Assembly (NCBI GenBank): GCA_035461525.1
Contig: DATHVD010000064.1
Location: 1 to 48,852 of the forward strand
Length of the DNA: 48,852 nt
Reading direction: 5' to 3'
Source of the DNA: JAIBJN01 sp035461525
GTDB lineage: Bacteria; Actinomycetota; Thermoleophilia; Gaiellales; Gaiellaceae
Part shown: positions 37,420 through 45,227 of the stretch, one piece after another
Position numbering within the stretch: the stretch's first letter is position 1
How the letters are laid out: the number at the start of each line of letters is the position of its first letter
Notes under the pieces: model-generated
Databases searched by the model: none
The model's input: the letters and a program-made list of their open reading frames with translations, nothing else
What the model was told of the DNA's origin: nothing
Program-made: the position numbers and the translations under genes

Positions 37420-38040
37420 ATGCCAGCCGAGATCACCTGCCTCATCGCCGACGACCACGAGGTCGTGCGCGAGGGCCTGCGCCTGTCGCTCTCGCGCTCC
37501 CCGCAGATCCGCGTGGTGGGCGAGGCCTCGGACGGCGCGAGCGCCGTGGCGGTCGCCGAGCGCCGGCGCCCGAACGTCGTGATCATGGACGTACGCATGC
37601 CCGGCATGGACGGGCTCGAGGCGACGAAGATCCTCGCCGACAAGTTCCCGCACATCGCTGTCCTGATCTTCACGGCCTACGGCGAGCGCAGCCTGCTCGG
37701 CCGCGGCCTCGAGGCGGGCGCGAAGGGCTACATCCTCAAGGAGGCGCCGCACCAGACGCTGCTCCGGGCGATCGAGAAGGTCGCGAGCGGCGAGGGCTAC
37801 GTCGATCCGGCGCTCATGCCCGCCCTCCTCACGCGGGAGCGCGAGGAGATGCTGACCGTGCGCGAGCGGGAGATCCTTCAGCTCCTCGCCGACGGCATGT
37901 CGAACGCCGACGTCGCGGCGCGGCTGTTCATCAGCCAGGAGACCGTCAAGAGCCACGTGCGACACATCCTCGCCAAGCTGGAGGCGGACACGCGCACCCA
38001 TGCCGTCGCCATCGCGCTGCGCGAGTCCATCATCGACTGA
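37420..38040 (+). CDS. NarL/FixJ-type response regulator
   Basis: A 206-residue two-domain regulator. The receiver has LIADDHEVVREGL, phospho-acceptor Asp57 in VIMDVRMPGMDGLEA, the Thr in LIFTAYGE and Lys in KGYILKEAP. The LuxR helix-turn-helix is LTVREREILQLLADGMSNAD then FISQETVKSHVRHILAKL. I chose the ATG at 37420; a TTG six codons earlier is possible if the transcript is leaderless. The kinase gene follows after 12 bases, so they form a two-component pair. Confidence 0.94.
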   Translation: MPAEITCLIADDHEVVREGLRLSLSRSPQIRVVGEASDGASAVAVAERRRPNVVIMDVRMPGMDGLEATKILADKFPHIAVLIFTAYGERSLLGRGLEAGAKGYILKEAPHQTLLRAIEKVASGEGYVDPALMPALLTREREEMLTVREREILQLLADGMSNADVAARLFISQETVKSHVRHILAKLEADTRTHAVAIALRESIID

Positions 38041-38052
38041 GGCGCTGCGCTG

Positions 38053-39255
38053 ATGGGCGAGCATCTCGTCCGGAACGCCCGCGGGATCCTCGTCGGCTGC
38101 ACGGTCGGCGCCGCGCTCGTCGGCTCGCTCGGACTCGCGGTCGGCGACCACGGGATCGCAGCCGCGGGCCTGATCGCGGCGACGGCCTTCTTCGGCGTCT
38201 TCGCCCTCTACCTCATCGTCACGGAGCGCCGGCGGCACGAGTCGGCCGAGGACGAGCTCCAGGCCCAGGCGACCTTCCTCGAGTCGCTCGTCGACTCGAT
38301 CGCCGCGATCTCGTCGACCCTGGACGCCACGGAGATCCTCGAGCGGGCCTGCGACGAGGCGAAGCGCCTCTTCGACGCCCGCGGTGCGCGGATCCTCCAT
38401 CCCGGCGGCGACGTCGGCGACCCTCCGCTCGACGGGGAGCGGATCGTCGTCCCGCTCGCCGTGCGCGGCGAGCGCCTCGGCAACCTCGAGATCTCCCGCC
38501 CGGATCCGTTCCACCGCTGGGACCACATGCGGGCGACCGTGCTCGCCGACTTCGCCGCTCGCGCCGTCGAGAACGCCCGCCTGCTCGAGGAGGCGCGCGA
38601 GCGCGAGCAGGAGCGCGAGCGCCTGACCGAGCGCCTCATCACCGCCGAGCAGGACGAGCGCCGCCGCCTCTCGCTCTTCCTCCACGACGGCCCGCTCCAG
38701 TCGATGTCCGGCATCGCGCTCATGCACGACGCCGCCATCGCGGCGCTCGAGGACGGGCGGCTCGAGGACGCGGCCCGGGTGATGGAGAGCTCGCTCGAGA
38801 AGGAGCGCGACACGATCCGCGTCCTCCGCGACCTCTCGTTCGCGATCGAGCCACTCGTCCTCCGCGACCAGGGCTTCCACGCGGCGGTGCGCGCCCTCGG
38901 CGACCAGGTGGAGCAGTCCCACGGCATCACCGTCGTCACCGACGTGGGCGACGGCGAAGCGCTCGGCGAGAAGTCGCAGGTCGCCCTCTACCAGATCATC
39001 CGCGAGGCGATGAACCAGGCGGTGCGCCGGCGCCCGGCCAAGATCGAGGTCACCGTGCGCAGCTGCGAGGACGGCGGCTACGAGACCGAGATCTTCGACA
39101 ACGGCGTCGAGGAGCGGCGGCGCGGGTCGATCGAGGCGATCGACGAGCGCGTGAAGATCCTCAACGGACGGTTCTCGGTCGACAGCGGCGAGGCGGGCGG
39201 GACGCACGTTCGCGTCGCCGTGCCACCCTACGTCGCGGCCGCGCGAGGCGGTTAG
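38053..39255 (+). CDS. Sensor histidine kinase (HisKA_3) with GAF-like domain and degenerate ATP site
   Basis: A 400-residue kinase. Two membrane segments lie near residues 12-55 (ILVGCTVGAALVGSLGLAV, GLIAATAFFGVFALYLIV), a GAF-like domain runs ~75-180, then a coiled coil and the HisKA_3 H-box ERRRLSLFLHDGPLQSMSG with His211. The N-box is REAMNQAVRRRPAKI. The G1 box reads IFDNGVEERRRGS, so the usual DxGxG and the second GxG of the ATP lid are degraded. It may be a weak kinase or act mainly as a phosphatase or scaffold. It is paired with the response regulator upstream. Confidence 0.9.
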   Translation: MGEHLVRNARGILVGCTVGAALVGSLGLAVGDHGIAAAGLIAATAFFGVFALYLIVTERRRHESAEDELQAQATFLESLVDSIAAISSTLDATEILERACDEAKRLFDARGARILHPGGDVGDPPLDGERIVVPLAVRGERLGNLEISRPDPFHRWDHMRATVLADFAARAVENARLLEEAREREQERERLTERLITAEQDERRRLSLFLHDGPLQSMSGIALMHDAAIAALEDGRLEDAARVMESSLEKERDTIRVLRDLSFAIEPLVLRDQGFHAAVRALGDQVEQSHGITVVTDVGDGEALGEKSQVALYQIIREAMNQAVRRRPAKIEVTVRSCEDGGYETEIFDNGVEERRRGSIEAIDERVKILNGRFSVDSGEAGGTHVRVAVPPYVAAARGG

Positions 39256-39258
39256 ACT
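39253..39258 (+). promoter_or_regulatory. TAGACT -10 box for the 64-residue protein
   Basis: TAGACT overlaps the kinase stop codon and ends eight bases before the ATG at 39267, without a Shine-Dalgarno between. Confidence 0.4.
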
Positions 39259-39266
39259 CCCGGCCG

Positions 39267-39461
39267 ATGGCCGCCGAGGGCAAGCACCTCCTCTTCGTCT
39301 CCCGCCCTTCCGGCTACGAGCTCGTCGAGCGCGACGGGAGCGCCCCCGAGCCCGGATCCGAGGTCGAGGTCGACGAGGGCGTGCGCTATACCGTCGTCAA
39401 GATCGCGCCCTCCCCGCTCCCGCAGGACGAGCGGGCCTGCGCCTACCTCCAGCTCACCTAG
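39267..39461 (+). CDS. Small conserved-looking hypothetical protein
   Basis: A 64-residue protein, probably a small beta-barrel: KHLLFVSRPSGYELVERDG, an acidic turn, VRYTVVKIAPSPLP and CAYLQLT. No signal or membrane segment; one Cys near the C terminus. I know no function. It is 11 bases downstream of the kinase and could be an accessory gene of that pair. Its last eight bases overlap the convergent flavoprotein gene. Confidence 0.65.
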   Translation: MAAEGKHLLFVSRPSGYELVERDGSAPEPGSEVEVDEGVRYTVVKIAPSPLPQDERACAYLQLT

Positions 39462-40521
39462 ACGCGGGCCCGACGGCGTCCTCGGCGGCGATCCGTCCGA
39501 GCACGAGCGCGGCCGCGAGGGCACTCGACCAGCCTCCGGTGGAGACCCCGCCGGCGTCTGCGCCGGCCGCCCAGAGGCCGGCGGCGGCACGGCCCCGGGC
39601 GTCGACCAAGATCCCGCCCAGCGTGGTGGTGATCCCGGCGACGACCTCGACGCGCGTCGTCCCGCCGCGGCGCTCCACCGGCGCCCCCGCGTGCTCCGCG
39701 GCGGCGATCGCGTCGCCGACCGTGCGCTCGCGCACGGGCTCCGAGAGCGCCGCGTCGGAGACGAGGTACCAGGCACGCGCGCCGGGCTGTCGGGCCGTCC
39801 ACTGGGCGACGTCGACCTCCGACCACGTGCGCGCCTCGTAGCGCTCGCCGAGCACGTTCTCGACGGTCGCGTGGCGCGCGTACACCTGCGCGAGCGGAAC
39901 GAAGTCGCCCGGCTCGATCCGCGGGGCCGCCGCCAGGTTCCGGCCGTAGAACTCGTCCATGCCGGCGGAGAGCCCGGCGCCCCGCGCGAGCGCGAGCCGC
40001 AGGCCGTCCCCGGCGCTCCACGGATTGGCGCGGAGGACGAGGGCGGCAGCCTCGGGCGTGACGTGGCGGCGCACGAGCTCCAGGTCGCCCTGAAACCCTC
40101 CCGTGGCGAGGACGACGGGGACGCCGTCTGGAAGCGCGGCCAGCGGCTCGCCCGCTCGCAGCGTGCCCGCCCGGCGGGCAAGCGTCTCCGTCAGGCCCCG
40201 GACGTCGAAGCGGACGCCCGTCGTCACCGGGTTCCCGGTCTCGCGCACGAGGACGGGCGCGCCGAGGGCCTCGAGCCAGGCGAGCGCGTCGTCGAGGCCC
40301 TCCCACACGGCGCGCTGGAGCTCGGGATCGCCACCCGGGCACTCCGCCCGGAAGCGCTCCCACTCCCGGTAGCGCCAGACGACCCCGCTCGAGAGGCGCA
40401 TCGAGCCGCCCGGGCGGTCGCCCTTCTCGTGGACGACGACATCCGCGCCGAGCTCCCGCGCCCTCGCGGCGGCCGCCAGCCCGGCCATCCCGGCGCCGGC
40501 GACGACGAGCGTCTCAGCCAC
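39454..40521 (-). CDS. FAD-dependent oxidoreductase (fumarate reductase/KstD-like)
   Basis: A 355-residue flavoprotein. The N-terminal dinucleotide fold GAGMAGLAAAARARELG with VVVHEKGDRPGGSMRLSSG fits FAD-binding family 2, and GLWAAGADAGGVSTGGWSSA near the C terminus is the second FAD contact. LATGGFQGDLELVRRHVTPE is typical of this group. The substrate-capping domain is short. Substrate could be a steroid, quinone or dicarboxylate; not decided. The GTG start is 13 bases from an inverted repeat. Confidence 0.88.
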   Translation of the reverse strand: MAETLVVAGAGMAGLAAAARARELGADVVVHEKGDRPGGSMRLSSGVVWRYREWERFRAECPGGDPELQRAVWEGLDDALAWLEALGAPVLVRETGNPVTTGVRFDVRGLTETLARRAGTLRAGEPLAALPDGVPVVLATGGFQGDLELVRRHVTPEAAALVLRANPWSAGDGLRLALARGAGLSAGMDEFYGRNLAAAPRIEPGDFVPLAQVYARHATVENVLGERYEARTWSEVDVAQWTARQPGARAWYLVSDAALSEPVRERTVGDAIAAAEHAGAPVERRGGTTRVEVVAGITTTLGGILVDARGRAAAGLWAAGADAGGVSTGGWSSALAAALVLGRIAAEDAVGPASR

Positions 40522-40533
40522 GCCCCGACACCC

Positions 40534-40556
40534 GCTCGTGTTCCACGGTCACGAGC
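40534..40556. promoter_or_regulatory. Inverted repeat upstream of the flavoprotein gene
   Basis: GCTCGTG-N9-CACGAGC is a perfect seven-base inverted repeat 12 bases before the GTG at 40521. It could be a repressor site or a hairpin in the leader. The rest of this 168-bp gap (40522-40689) shows no gene or clear promoter to me. Confidence 0.4.
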
Positions 40557-40689
40557 CGATCCCGGCCGGGCGGAACCCGCCGAACGGCGCAAGAAAGCAA
40601 GCCCTCGGCCCCGGAAGGACTTTGTGCGCGTGAAACACAAGCGGGCTCCGCCTCGGGGGACCGGCCGCCTGCACGGCTCTCCGACCTGC

Positions 40690-41370
40690 CTACGTGAGCG
40701 AGAACGTCGGCTTGTGCTCGACGTACTCGAGCTTGATGTGGTTCGGGCCCCAGAGGAAGACGGCGTAGGTGTTCGGCGCGTCGACGACGTCGGCGATCTC
40801 GAGCCCACGCTCCTCGGCCTCTTGGATGTGCTCGTCCGCCGACTCGACGCGCAGGCCGAGGTGGTTGAGGAGCGGCCGCTCGCTCTCGCCGGAGTCACCC
40901 TGCTCGAGCACGACCTCCGCCTCCCCCGCCCGCAGGCGGCCGTCCCGGACGTCGAAGCCGAGCTCGGCGAGCGCCGCGAACGTCGCCTCGGGGTCGGGGA
41001 TGCGAAAGGCGATGTGGTCGAGGTCGTAGTCGACGCCCTCCTCCGCCTCGACGAGCTCGACGCGGAGCCCTTCGGGCGCCGTGAACGACGCTCGACCGCG
41101 GGACCACTCGACGGCGAGGCCGGCGGGCAGCGCCGCGACGGCGGCGTCGAGGTCGTGGACGCGCAGCCCGACGCGGGCAAGGACGCCCGGGACGCGCTCG
41201 CCCTCGGCCGCGAAGAGCGTCAGCTTCCCGCGGCGCGCGTCCGAGCCCACGAGCGTGAAGCGCTCGGTGCGCTCGATCTCGTGCATGCCGGCGTGCTGCG
41301 TGAGGAACGCGGCGAGCGTTTCCCGGTCCTCGCTCCAGAGGGCGACGTGGTCGAGCGTCTCGATCTGCAT
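40690..41370 (-). CDS. Two-module VOC-family protein (extradiol dioxygenase-like)
   Basis: A 226-residue protein with two glyoxalase-fold modules. Module 1 begins IETLDHVALWSEDRETLAAF, module 2 DLDHIAFRIPDPEATFAALA, and LLNHLGLRVESADEHIQEAE with VFLWGPNHIKLEYVEHKP closes the protein. The His and Glu residues of HVAL, NHLGL and KLEYVEH are candidate metal ligands. Substrate is unknown. A TAGGCT box lies eight bases before the ATG. Divergent from the LLM oxidoreductase. Confidence 0.85.
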   Translation of the reverse strand: MQIETLDHVALWSEDRETLAAFLTQHAGMHEIERTERFTLVGSDARRGKLTLFAAEGERVPGVLARVGLRVHDLDAAVAALPAGLAVEWSRGRASFTAPEGLRVELVEAEEGVDYDLDHIAFRIPDPEATFAALAELGFDVRDGRLRAGEAEVVLEQGDSGESERPLLNHLGLRVESADEHIQEAEERGLEIADVVDAPNTYAVFLWGPNHIKLEYVEHKPTFSLT

Positions 41371-41427
41371 CCGGCCGGAGCCTACCCAAGGACCCGGTGC
41401 CTGGAAACGCATGGGCGGCCCACGTCG

Positions 41428-41433
41428 TAGAAT
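41428..41433 (+). promoter_or_regulatory. TAGAAT -10 box for the LLM-cupin operon
   Basis: TAGAAT lies 37 bases before the ATG at 41471, and a GCAGGAGG ribosome site is present in the leader, so this is a conventional leadered promoter. No clear -35 is visible. Confidence 0.5.
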
Positions 41434-41470
41434 CGGCCCTTCCGACCACCCGCAGGAGGCCCATTCAGCC

Positions 41471-42484
41471 ATGCTCACCTTCGGCGTCACGGTTCTGCCC
41501 GACCCGCCCCACTCGCGCTTCGTCGAGCTGATGCAGCTCGCCGAGCGGCACGGCTTCCAGTACGGGTGGACGTACGACTCGCACATTCTCTGGCAGGAGG
41601 CCACGCCGCTCCTGACGCTCCTCGCCGTCCACACGGAGAAGCTGAAGCTCGGGCACTGCGTCACGAACCCGGGCACGCGCGAGCCGACGGTGACGGCGAG
41701 CGCCTACGCGACGCTGCACGACATCTCCGGCGGGCGGATGGTCATGGGCATCGGCCGGGGCGACTCCGCGCGGCGCGTGATCGGCCAGAAGCCCGTGAAG
41801 ATGGCCGAGTTCGAGGCCGCCTGCCGGATGATGAAGCGGCTCATGAACGGCGAGCCGGTGGAGTGGAACGGGAAGGATCTCGAGCTCACGTGGGCGAAGG
41901 GCCGCGAGCGGATCCCGCTCTACGTCGCGGCCTACGGCCCCAAGGCGCTCGGCGTGGCGGGCCGCGTCGGCGACGGCGTCATCATCCAGCTCGCCGACCC
42001 GGTGATCATCCAGTGGATCATGGCCCAGGCCCGCGAGGCGGCCGCCGAGGCGGGCCGCGACCCCGACGAGCTCGAGTGCCTCGTCAGCGCGCCGAGCATC
42101 GTCACCGGCGACCTGCAGGAGGCGCGCGAGGCCGTGCGCTGGTTCCCCGCGATGGTCTCGAACCACGTCATGGACCTGATCGAGCGCTACGGTGAGGACT
42201 CGGAGATCCCGCGGGAGCTGACCGAGTACGTCAAGGCGCGCAAGTTCTACGACTACAAGGACCACAGCCGCGAGGGCGCCGCCCACGGCGAGTTCGTCAC
42301 CGACGAGATCTGCGACCGCTTCAGCGTCATCGGCGACGCGGCCGCCGTCGAGGCGAGGCTTCGCGAGCTCGAGTCGGTCGGCGTCGACCACTTCAACATC
42401 TACCTCATGACCCACGGCCAGGAGGAGATCCTGCGCGCCTACGGGGAGGAGATCATTCCCGCTCTCCGGCAGGCCGGCGCGTGA
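41471..42484 (+). CDS. LLM-class F420-dependent oxidoreductase
   Basis: A 337-residue luciferase-like barrel: FGVTVLPDPPHSRFVELM at the start, DISGGRMVMGIGRGDSARR, and IPLYVAAYGPKALGVAGRVG, typical of the TIGR03842-like F420-dependent subfamily. The absence of a flavin reductase partner and the sequence type favour F420, but FMN cannot be excluded. It is coupled to a cupin by GTGA and preceded by a good GGAGG site. Confidence 0.9.
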   Translation: MLTFGVTVLPDPPHSRFVELMQLAERHGFQYGWTYDSHILWQEATPLLTLLAVHTEKLKLGHCVTNPGTREPTVTASAYATLHDISGGRMVMGIGRGDSARRVIGQKPVKMAEFEAACRMMKRLMNGEPVEWNGKDLELTWAKGRERIPLYVAAYGPKALGVAGRVGDGVIIQLADPVIIQWIMAQAREAAAEAGRDPDELECLVSAPSIVTGDLQEAREAVRWFPAMVSNHVMDLIERYGEDSEIPRELTEYVKARKFYDYKDHSREGAAHGEFVTDEICDRFSVIGDAAAVEARLRELESVGVDHFNIYLMTHGQEEILRAYGEEIIPALRQAGA

Positions 42485-42813
42485 GCGCGGCGCACGAGCA
42501 CCTCTTCGGCGTCGACGAGGCGAAGCGCCGCCTCCAGGCAGACAACGGCGGCTACGAGATCGTCCACCTCTCGCACGGCCTCGAGGTCGGCGTCTACGTG
42601 CTCGTCGCGCCCGAGCCCGACCGCCAGCAGCCGCACGCCGACGACGAGGTCTACGTCGTCCTCGAGGGCCGGGGAACGCTGGAGGTCGAGGGCGAGGAGG
42701 TCGACCTCGAGGAGGGCCAGGCGATCTTCGTCGCCGCCGGCGCCGAGCACCGCTTCACGGGCTACGAGTCGTTGGCGCTCCTCGTCGTCTTCGCCCGCGG
42801 CCGGCAGGGGTAG
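42481..42813 (+). CDS. Cupin-domain protein
   Basis: A 110-residue single cupin. Motif 1 is QQPHADDEVYVVLEGRGTLE (one of the usual His replaced by Gln) and motif 2 is EEGQAIFVAAGAEHRFTGYE, giving likely metal ligands His, Glu and His. Coupled by GTGA to the LLM oxidoreductase, so they probably act in one catabolic or modifying step. Its 3' end overlaps the convergent OLD-like gene by 59 bases. Confidence 0.88.
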   Translation: MSAAHEHLFGVDEAKRRLQADNGGYEIVHLSHGLEVGVYVLVAPEPDRQQPHADDEVYVVLEGRGTLEVEGEEVDLEEGQAIFVAAGAEHRFTGYESLALLVVFARGRQG

Positions 42814-43996
42814 CCGCCGCCTCGACGACGAGGCGCACGGCGCGGGCGAGCGCGGCCGGCACCTCGGCGCCGTCCTCGGAGAAGTGGCGCCACGCCCGCT
42901 CGGGCTTGTGCGAGTGCCCGCGCAACCCCGCGACCGCCTCGAAGTCCGGCTCGAGGACGATGGTCCGCTCCGGCCCGGCGACCTCGGCGATGAGCCGGTT
43001 CAGCGCCGCCTCCGCCGGGATCGGCTCGGACCCGGGCTCGGCGTCGCGGTCGTGCAACGCGACGAACGGGATCCCGCAAGCCGTGCAGATGCGCGCGAAG
43101 ACGGGGATGTTGGACTTGCCTCCACACTCGACGATGGAGATCTCGAGGCCGTCGGCGTCGTGCCCGAGCGCCGCGAAGATCGCGGGCAGGACGAGCTTCT
43201 CCGTGCGGCCCTCGACGAGGAGGGCCGCACGGGCGAGGAAGAGCTCGCTCCGCTCGGCGTCGAACTCGCTCACGACGCGGAAGGCCTCGTCGGCGTCGAG
43301 CGGCTCCGGCTGGACGATCCGCGTGCCACGCTCGGGGTCGTAGGAGACGAGGACGAGCTCCTCGAGCCGGGCGACGTTCAGGAACGCGGGTGCGTGCGTG
43401 GAGTAGAGCACCTGGTTCCCAGCCTCGGCGAAGGCGCGCAGGCGGCGGTGGAGGTAGCGCTGCGCCTGCGGGCGCAGGAAGAGCTCGGGCTCCTCGACCA
43501 GGAGTACAAGGCCCTCGATGCCGGCCTCGCAACAGGCCTCGATGGCGGCTACGAGCGCCCCGGCGGGCGCGGCGCTCGACTCGCCTCCGTCGGGCTCGGC
43601 GAGTGCCGCCTCGAAGCGGCGGAGCACCTCGCCCGCGGACCCGCGGGCGTGCTCGGCGGCAACGAGGCGCCCGGCCCGCTCGGCGGCCGGGAGGAAGAGC
43701 GCGGGCGGGGCACCCTCCCGCCGGATGGCCGCACGCCCCGGCGGGCGCGCCGCGAGCGATACGCGCCCGCCGCCGGCGAGCCGGGCCTCGACCTCGATCG
43801 TCTCGACGTCGTCCCGGCGCACGTCCTCGGGGCCGAGGAGGGGTGCCTCGGGGTCGAGGAGCTGGCGAACGGCCCGGAGGATGTTGGACTTCCCCGTCCG
43901 CGCCTCGCCGACGAGCGCCGTCAGCGCGCCGAGGGTGAGCTCGACGTCTCCCGCCGAGCGGTACCCGCGGATGCGCACGCTGTCGAGGAGCGGCAT
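42755..43996 (-). CDS. OLD-family ATPase with TOPRIM nuclease domain
   Basis: A 413-residue protein. The N-terminal ABC-type ATPase has LDSVRIRGYRSAGDVELTLG, Walker A GEARTGKSN near residue 30, Walker B LVLLVEEPELFL and the H-loop YSTHAPAFL. The C-terminal TOPRIM domain has its Glu in LLVEGRTEKLVLPAI and the DxD in FVALHDRDAEPG. This is the OLD nuclease layout but ~150 residues shorter than most, with a reduced coiled-coil insert. No UvrD-type partner (as in Gabija) is beside it. Repair or phage defence are both possible. A TATGGT box lies seven bases before the ATG. Confidence 0.85.
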   Translation of the reverse strand: MPLLDSVRIRGYRSAGDVELTLGALTALVGEARTGKSNILRAVRQLLDPEAPLLGPEDVRRDDVETIEVEARLAGGGRVSLAARPPGRAAIRREGAPPALFLPAAERAGRLVAAEHARGSAGEVLRRFEAALAEPDGGESSAAPAGALVAAIEACCEAGIEGLVLLVEEPELFLRPQAQRYLHRRLRAFAEAGNQVLYSTHAPAFLNVARLEELVLVSYDPERGTRIVQPEPLDADEAFRVVSEFDAERSELFLARAALLVEGRTEKLVLPAIFAALGHDADGLEISIVECGGKSNIPVFARICTACGIPFVALHDRDAEPGSEPIPAEAALNRLIAEVAGPERTIVLEPDFEAVAGLRGHSHKPERAWRHFSEDGAEVPAALARAVRLVVEAAATPAGRGRRRRGAPTTRSP

Positions 43997-44017
43997 CGCC
44001 GCGACCATACTCGGCGC

Positions 44018-44914
44018 TCAGCTCCCGCGCCCGCGGGCGACGGCCGCGCGCACGGCCGGCGCGACCTCGGCGGCGAACCGCTCGAGCTGGCGCACGGGCT
44101 CCCCGCCCGGCCAGAACACGAACGTGTCGAAGCCGAGATCGAGCGCGAAGTGCATCAACTCCTCGGCCCAGTGCGCGGGCGGGCCGTGGAGCGGCTCGCG
44201 CACCGGGCCGTCCGCGATCGTGCCCATGAGGTTGTAGATCCGTCTGATCGCCTCGGGAGGGCGGCCTGCGCCCCGGGCCGCCTCGTCGATGCGGCGGCGC
44301 ATGTCGGGCACGCGCTCCGGCGGCACGTACGGATGGGAGACGGTCCAGCCGTCGGCGAGCCGGCCCGTCAGCGCGAGCATCCGCGGCTTGAGCGCCCCGA
44401 CCCAGATCCCGATCGGGTGCAGCGGCTCGGGGCCTGGGTGGACGCCGGCAAGCCGGTAGTGGCGGCCTTCGAAGCGGACAGAGCGTTCGTCGCTCCAGAG
44501 GAGCCGGATCACGCGGATCGCCTCCTCCAGCGCCTCGAGGGCCTCGACAGGCGAGCGCTCGGGCCCGCCCAGGGCCCCGATCCCTTCCCAGAACGCGCCA
44601 GCGCCGAGCCCGAGCTCGAAGCGGCCGCCCGAGAGGACGTCGAGGCTCGCCGCCGCCTTGGCGATGATGGCCGGCCCGCGCAGGGGGAGGTTGGCGACGT
44701 TGGGGAAGACGGAGACGCGCTCGGTCTCGGCGAGCAGGGTCGCCATGAGCGACCACGTGTCGAGAAAGCGCCGCTGGTACGGGTGGTCCTGGACGCCGAG
44801 GAGGTCGAAGCCGAGGCGCTCGGCCGTCGCTGCGGTCGCACGGGCCTCGGAGGCCCGGTCGGCGCTCGGGTCGACGTTAGCCGCGAAGGCGAGCGGCCTC
44901 GGGCTCCCGCTCAT
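44018..44914 (-). CDS. LLM-class flavin/F420-dependent oxidoreductase
   Basis: A 298-residue luciferase-like protein. LGVQDHPYQRRFLDTW, VFPNVANLPLRGPAIIAKAA, LDVLSGGRFELGLGAGAFWE and IGIWVGALKPRMLALTGRLA are typical. Not close to the other LLM protein at 41471. Its ATG lies 38 bases inside the HxlR gene, with GGAGG three bases upstream. It probably works with the adjacent dioxygenase on aromatic or quinone compounds; inference from context. Confidence 0.9.
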   Translation of the reverse strand: MSGSPRPLAFAANVDPSADRASEARATAATAERLGFDLLGVQDHPYQRRFLDTWSLMATLLAETERVSVFPNVANLPLRGPAIIAKAAASLDVLSGGRFELGLGAGAFWEGIGALGGPERSPVEALEALEEAIRVIRLLWSDERSVRFEGRHYRLAGVHPGPEPLHPIGIWVGALKPRMLALTGRLADGWTVSHPYVPPERVPDMRRRIDEAARGAGRPPEAIRRIYNLMGTIADGPVREPLHGPPAHWAEELMHFALDLGFDTFVFWPGGEPVRQLERFAAEVAPAVRAAVARGRGS

Positions 44915-45227
44915 CGTCCTCCGCCCAGTCGTGGGCCCAGCGCTCGACAGCGGCGACCACGCCCTCGAGCGCGCGTCCCTTCTCCGTGAGCGCGTAGCGG
45001 ACGCGCACGGGCGAGCCGGGCTCGACGGTGCGGGCGAGGACGCCCTCGGCCTCGAGCTCCTTCAGCCGCTGGGAGAGAGCCCGTCCCGAGATCTCGGGGA
45101 TGGCCCGCTCGAGCTCCGCGAAGTAGCGCGGCCCGTCGAGGAGCGCCCGCGCGATCGAGCCGCACCAGCGGCGGCCGATCAGCTCGACAGCGCGCTGGAA
45201 CCTGGCACAGAACTCGCGCTCGCTCAC
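44877..45227 (-). CDS. HxlR/DUF24-family regulator, CatR/YodB-like
   Basis: A 116-residue winged-helix regulator: VELIGRRWCGSIARALLDGP, YFAELERAIPEISGRALSQR and EPGSPVRVRYALTEKGRALE. With the GTG at 45227 as start a Cys falls at position 7 (SEREFCARF), where CatR and YodB of Bacillus carry their redox-sensing Cys. The start overlaps the dioxygenase stop as GTGA. Those Bacillus regulators repress a catechol dioxygenase gene in response to quinones, so this is likely a local repressor of the operon. Confidence 0.9.
   Translation of the reverse strand: MSEREFCARFQRAVELIGRRWCGSIARALLDGPRYFAELERAIPEISGRALSQRLKELEAEGVLARTVEPGSPVRVRYALTEKGRALEGVVAAVERWAHDWAEDDEREPEAARLRG

Noticed and set aside
40590..40640. 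Possible small hairpin TTGTG/CACAA in the gap before the VOC gene
   Set aside because: Only five pairs, a nine-base loop, no T-run and no placement relative to a start codon.
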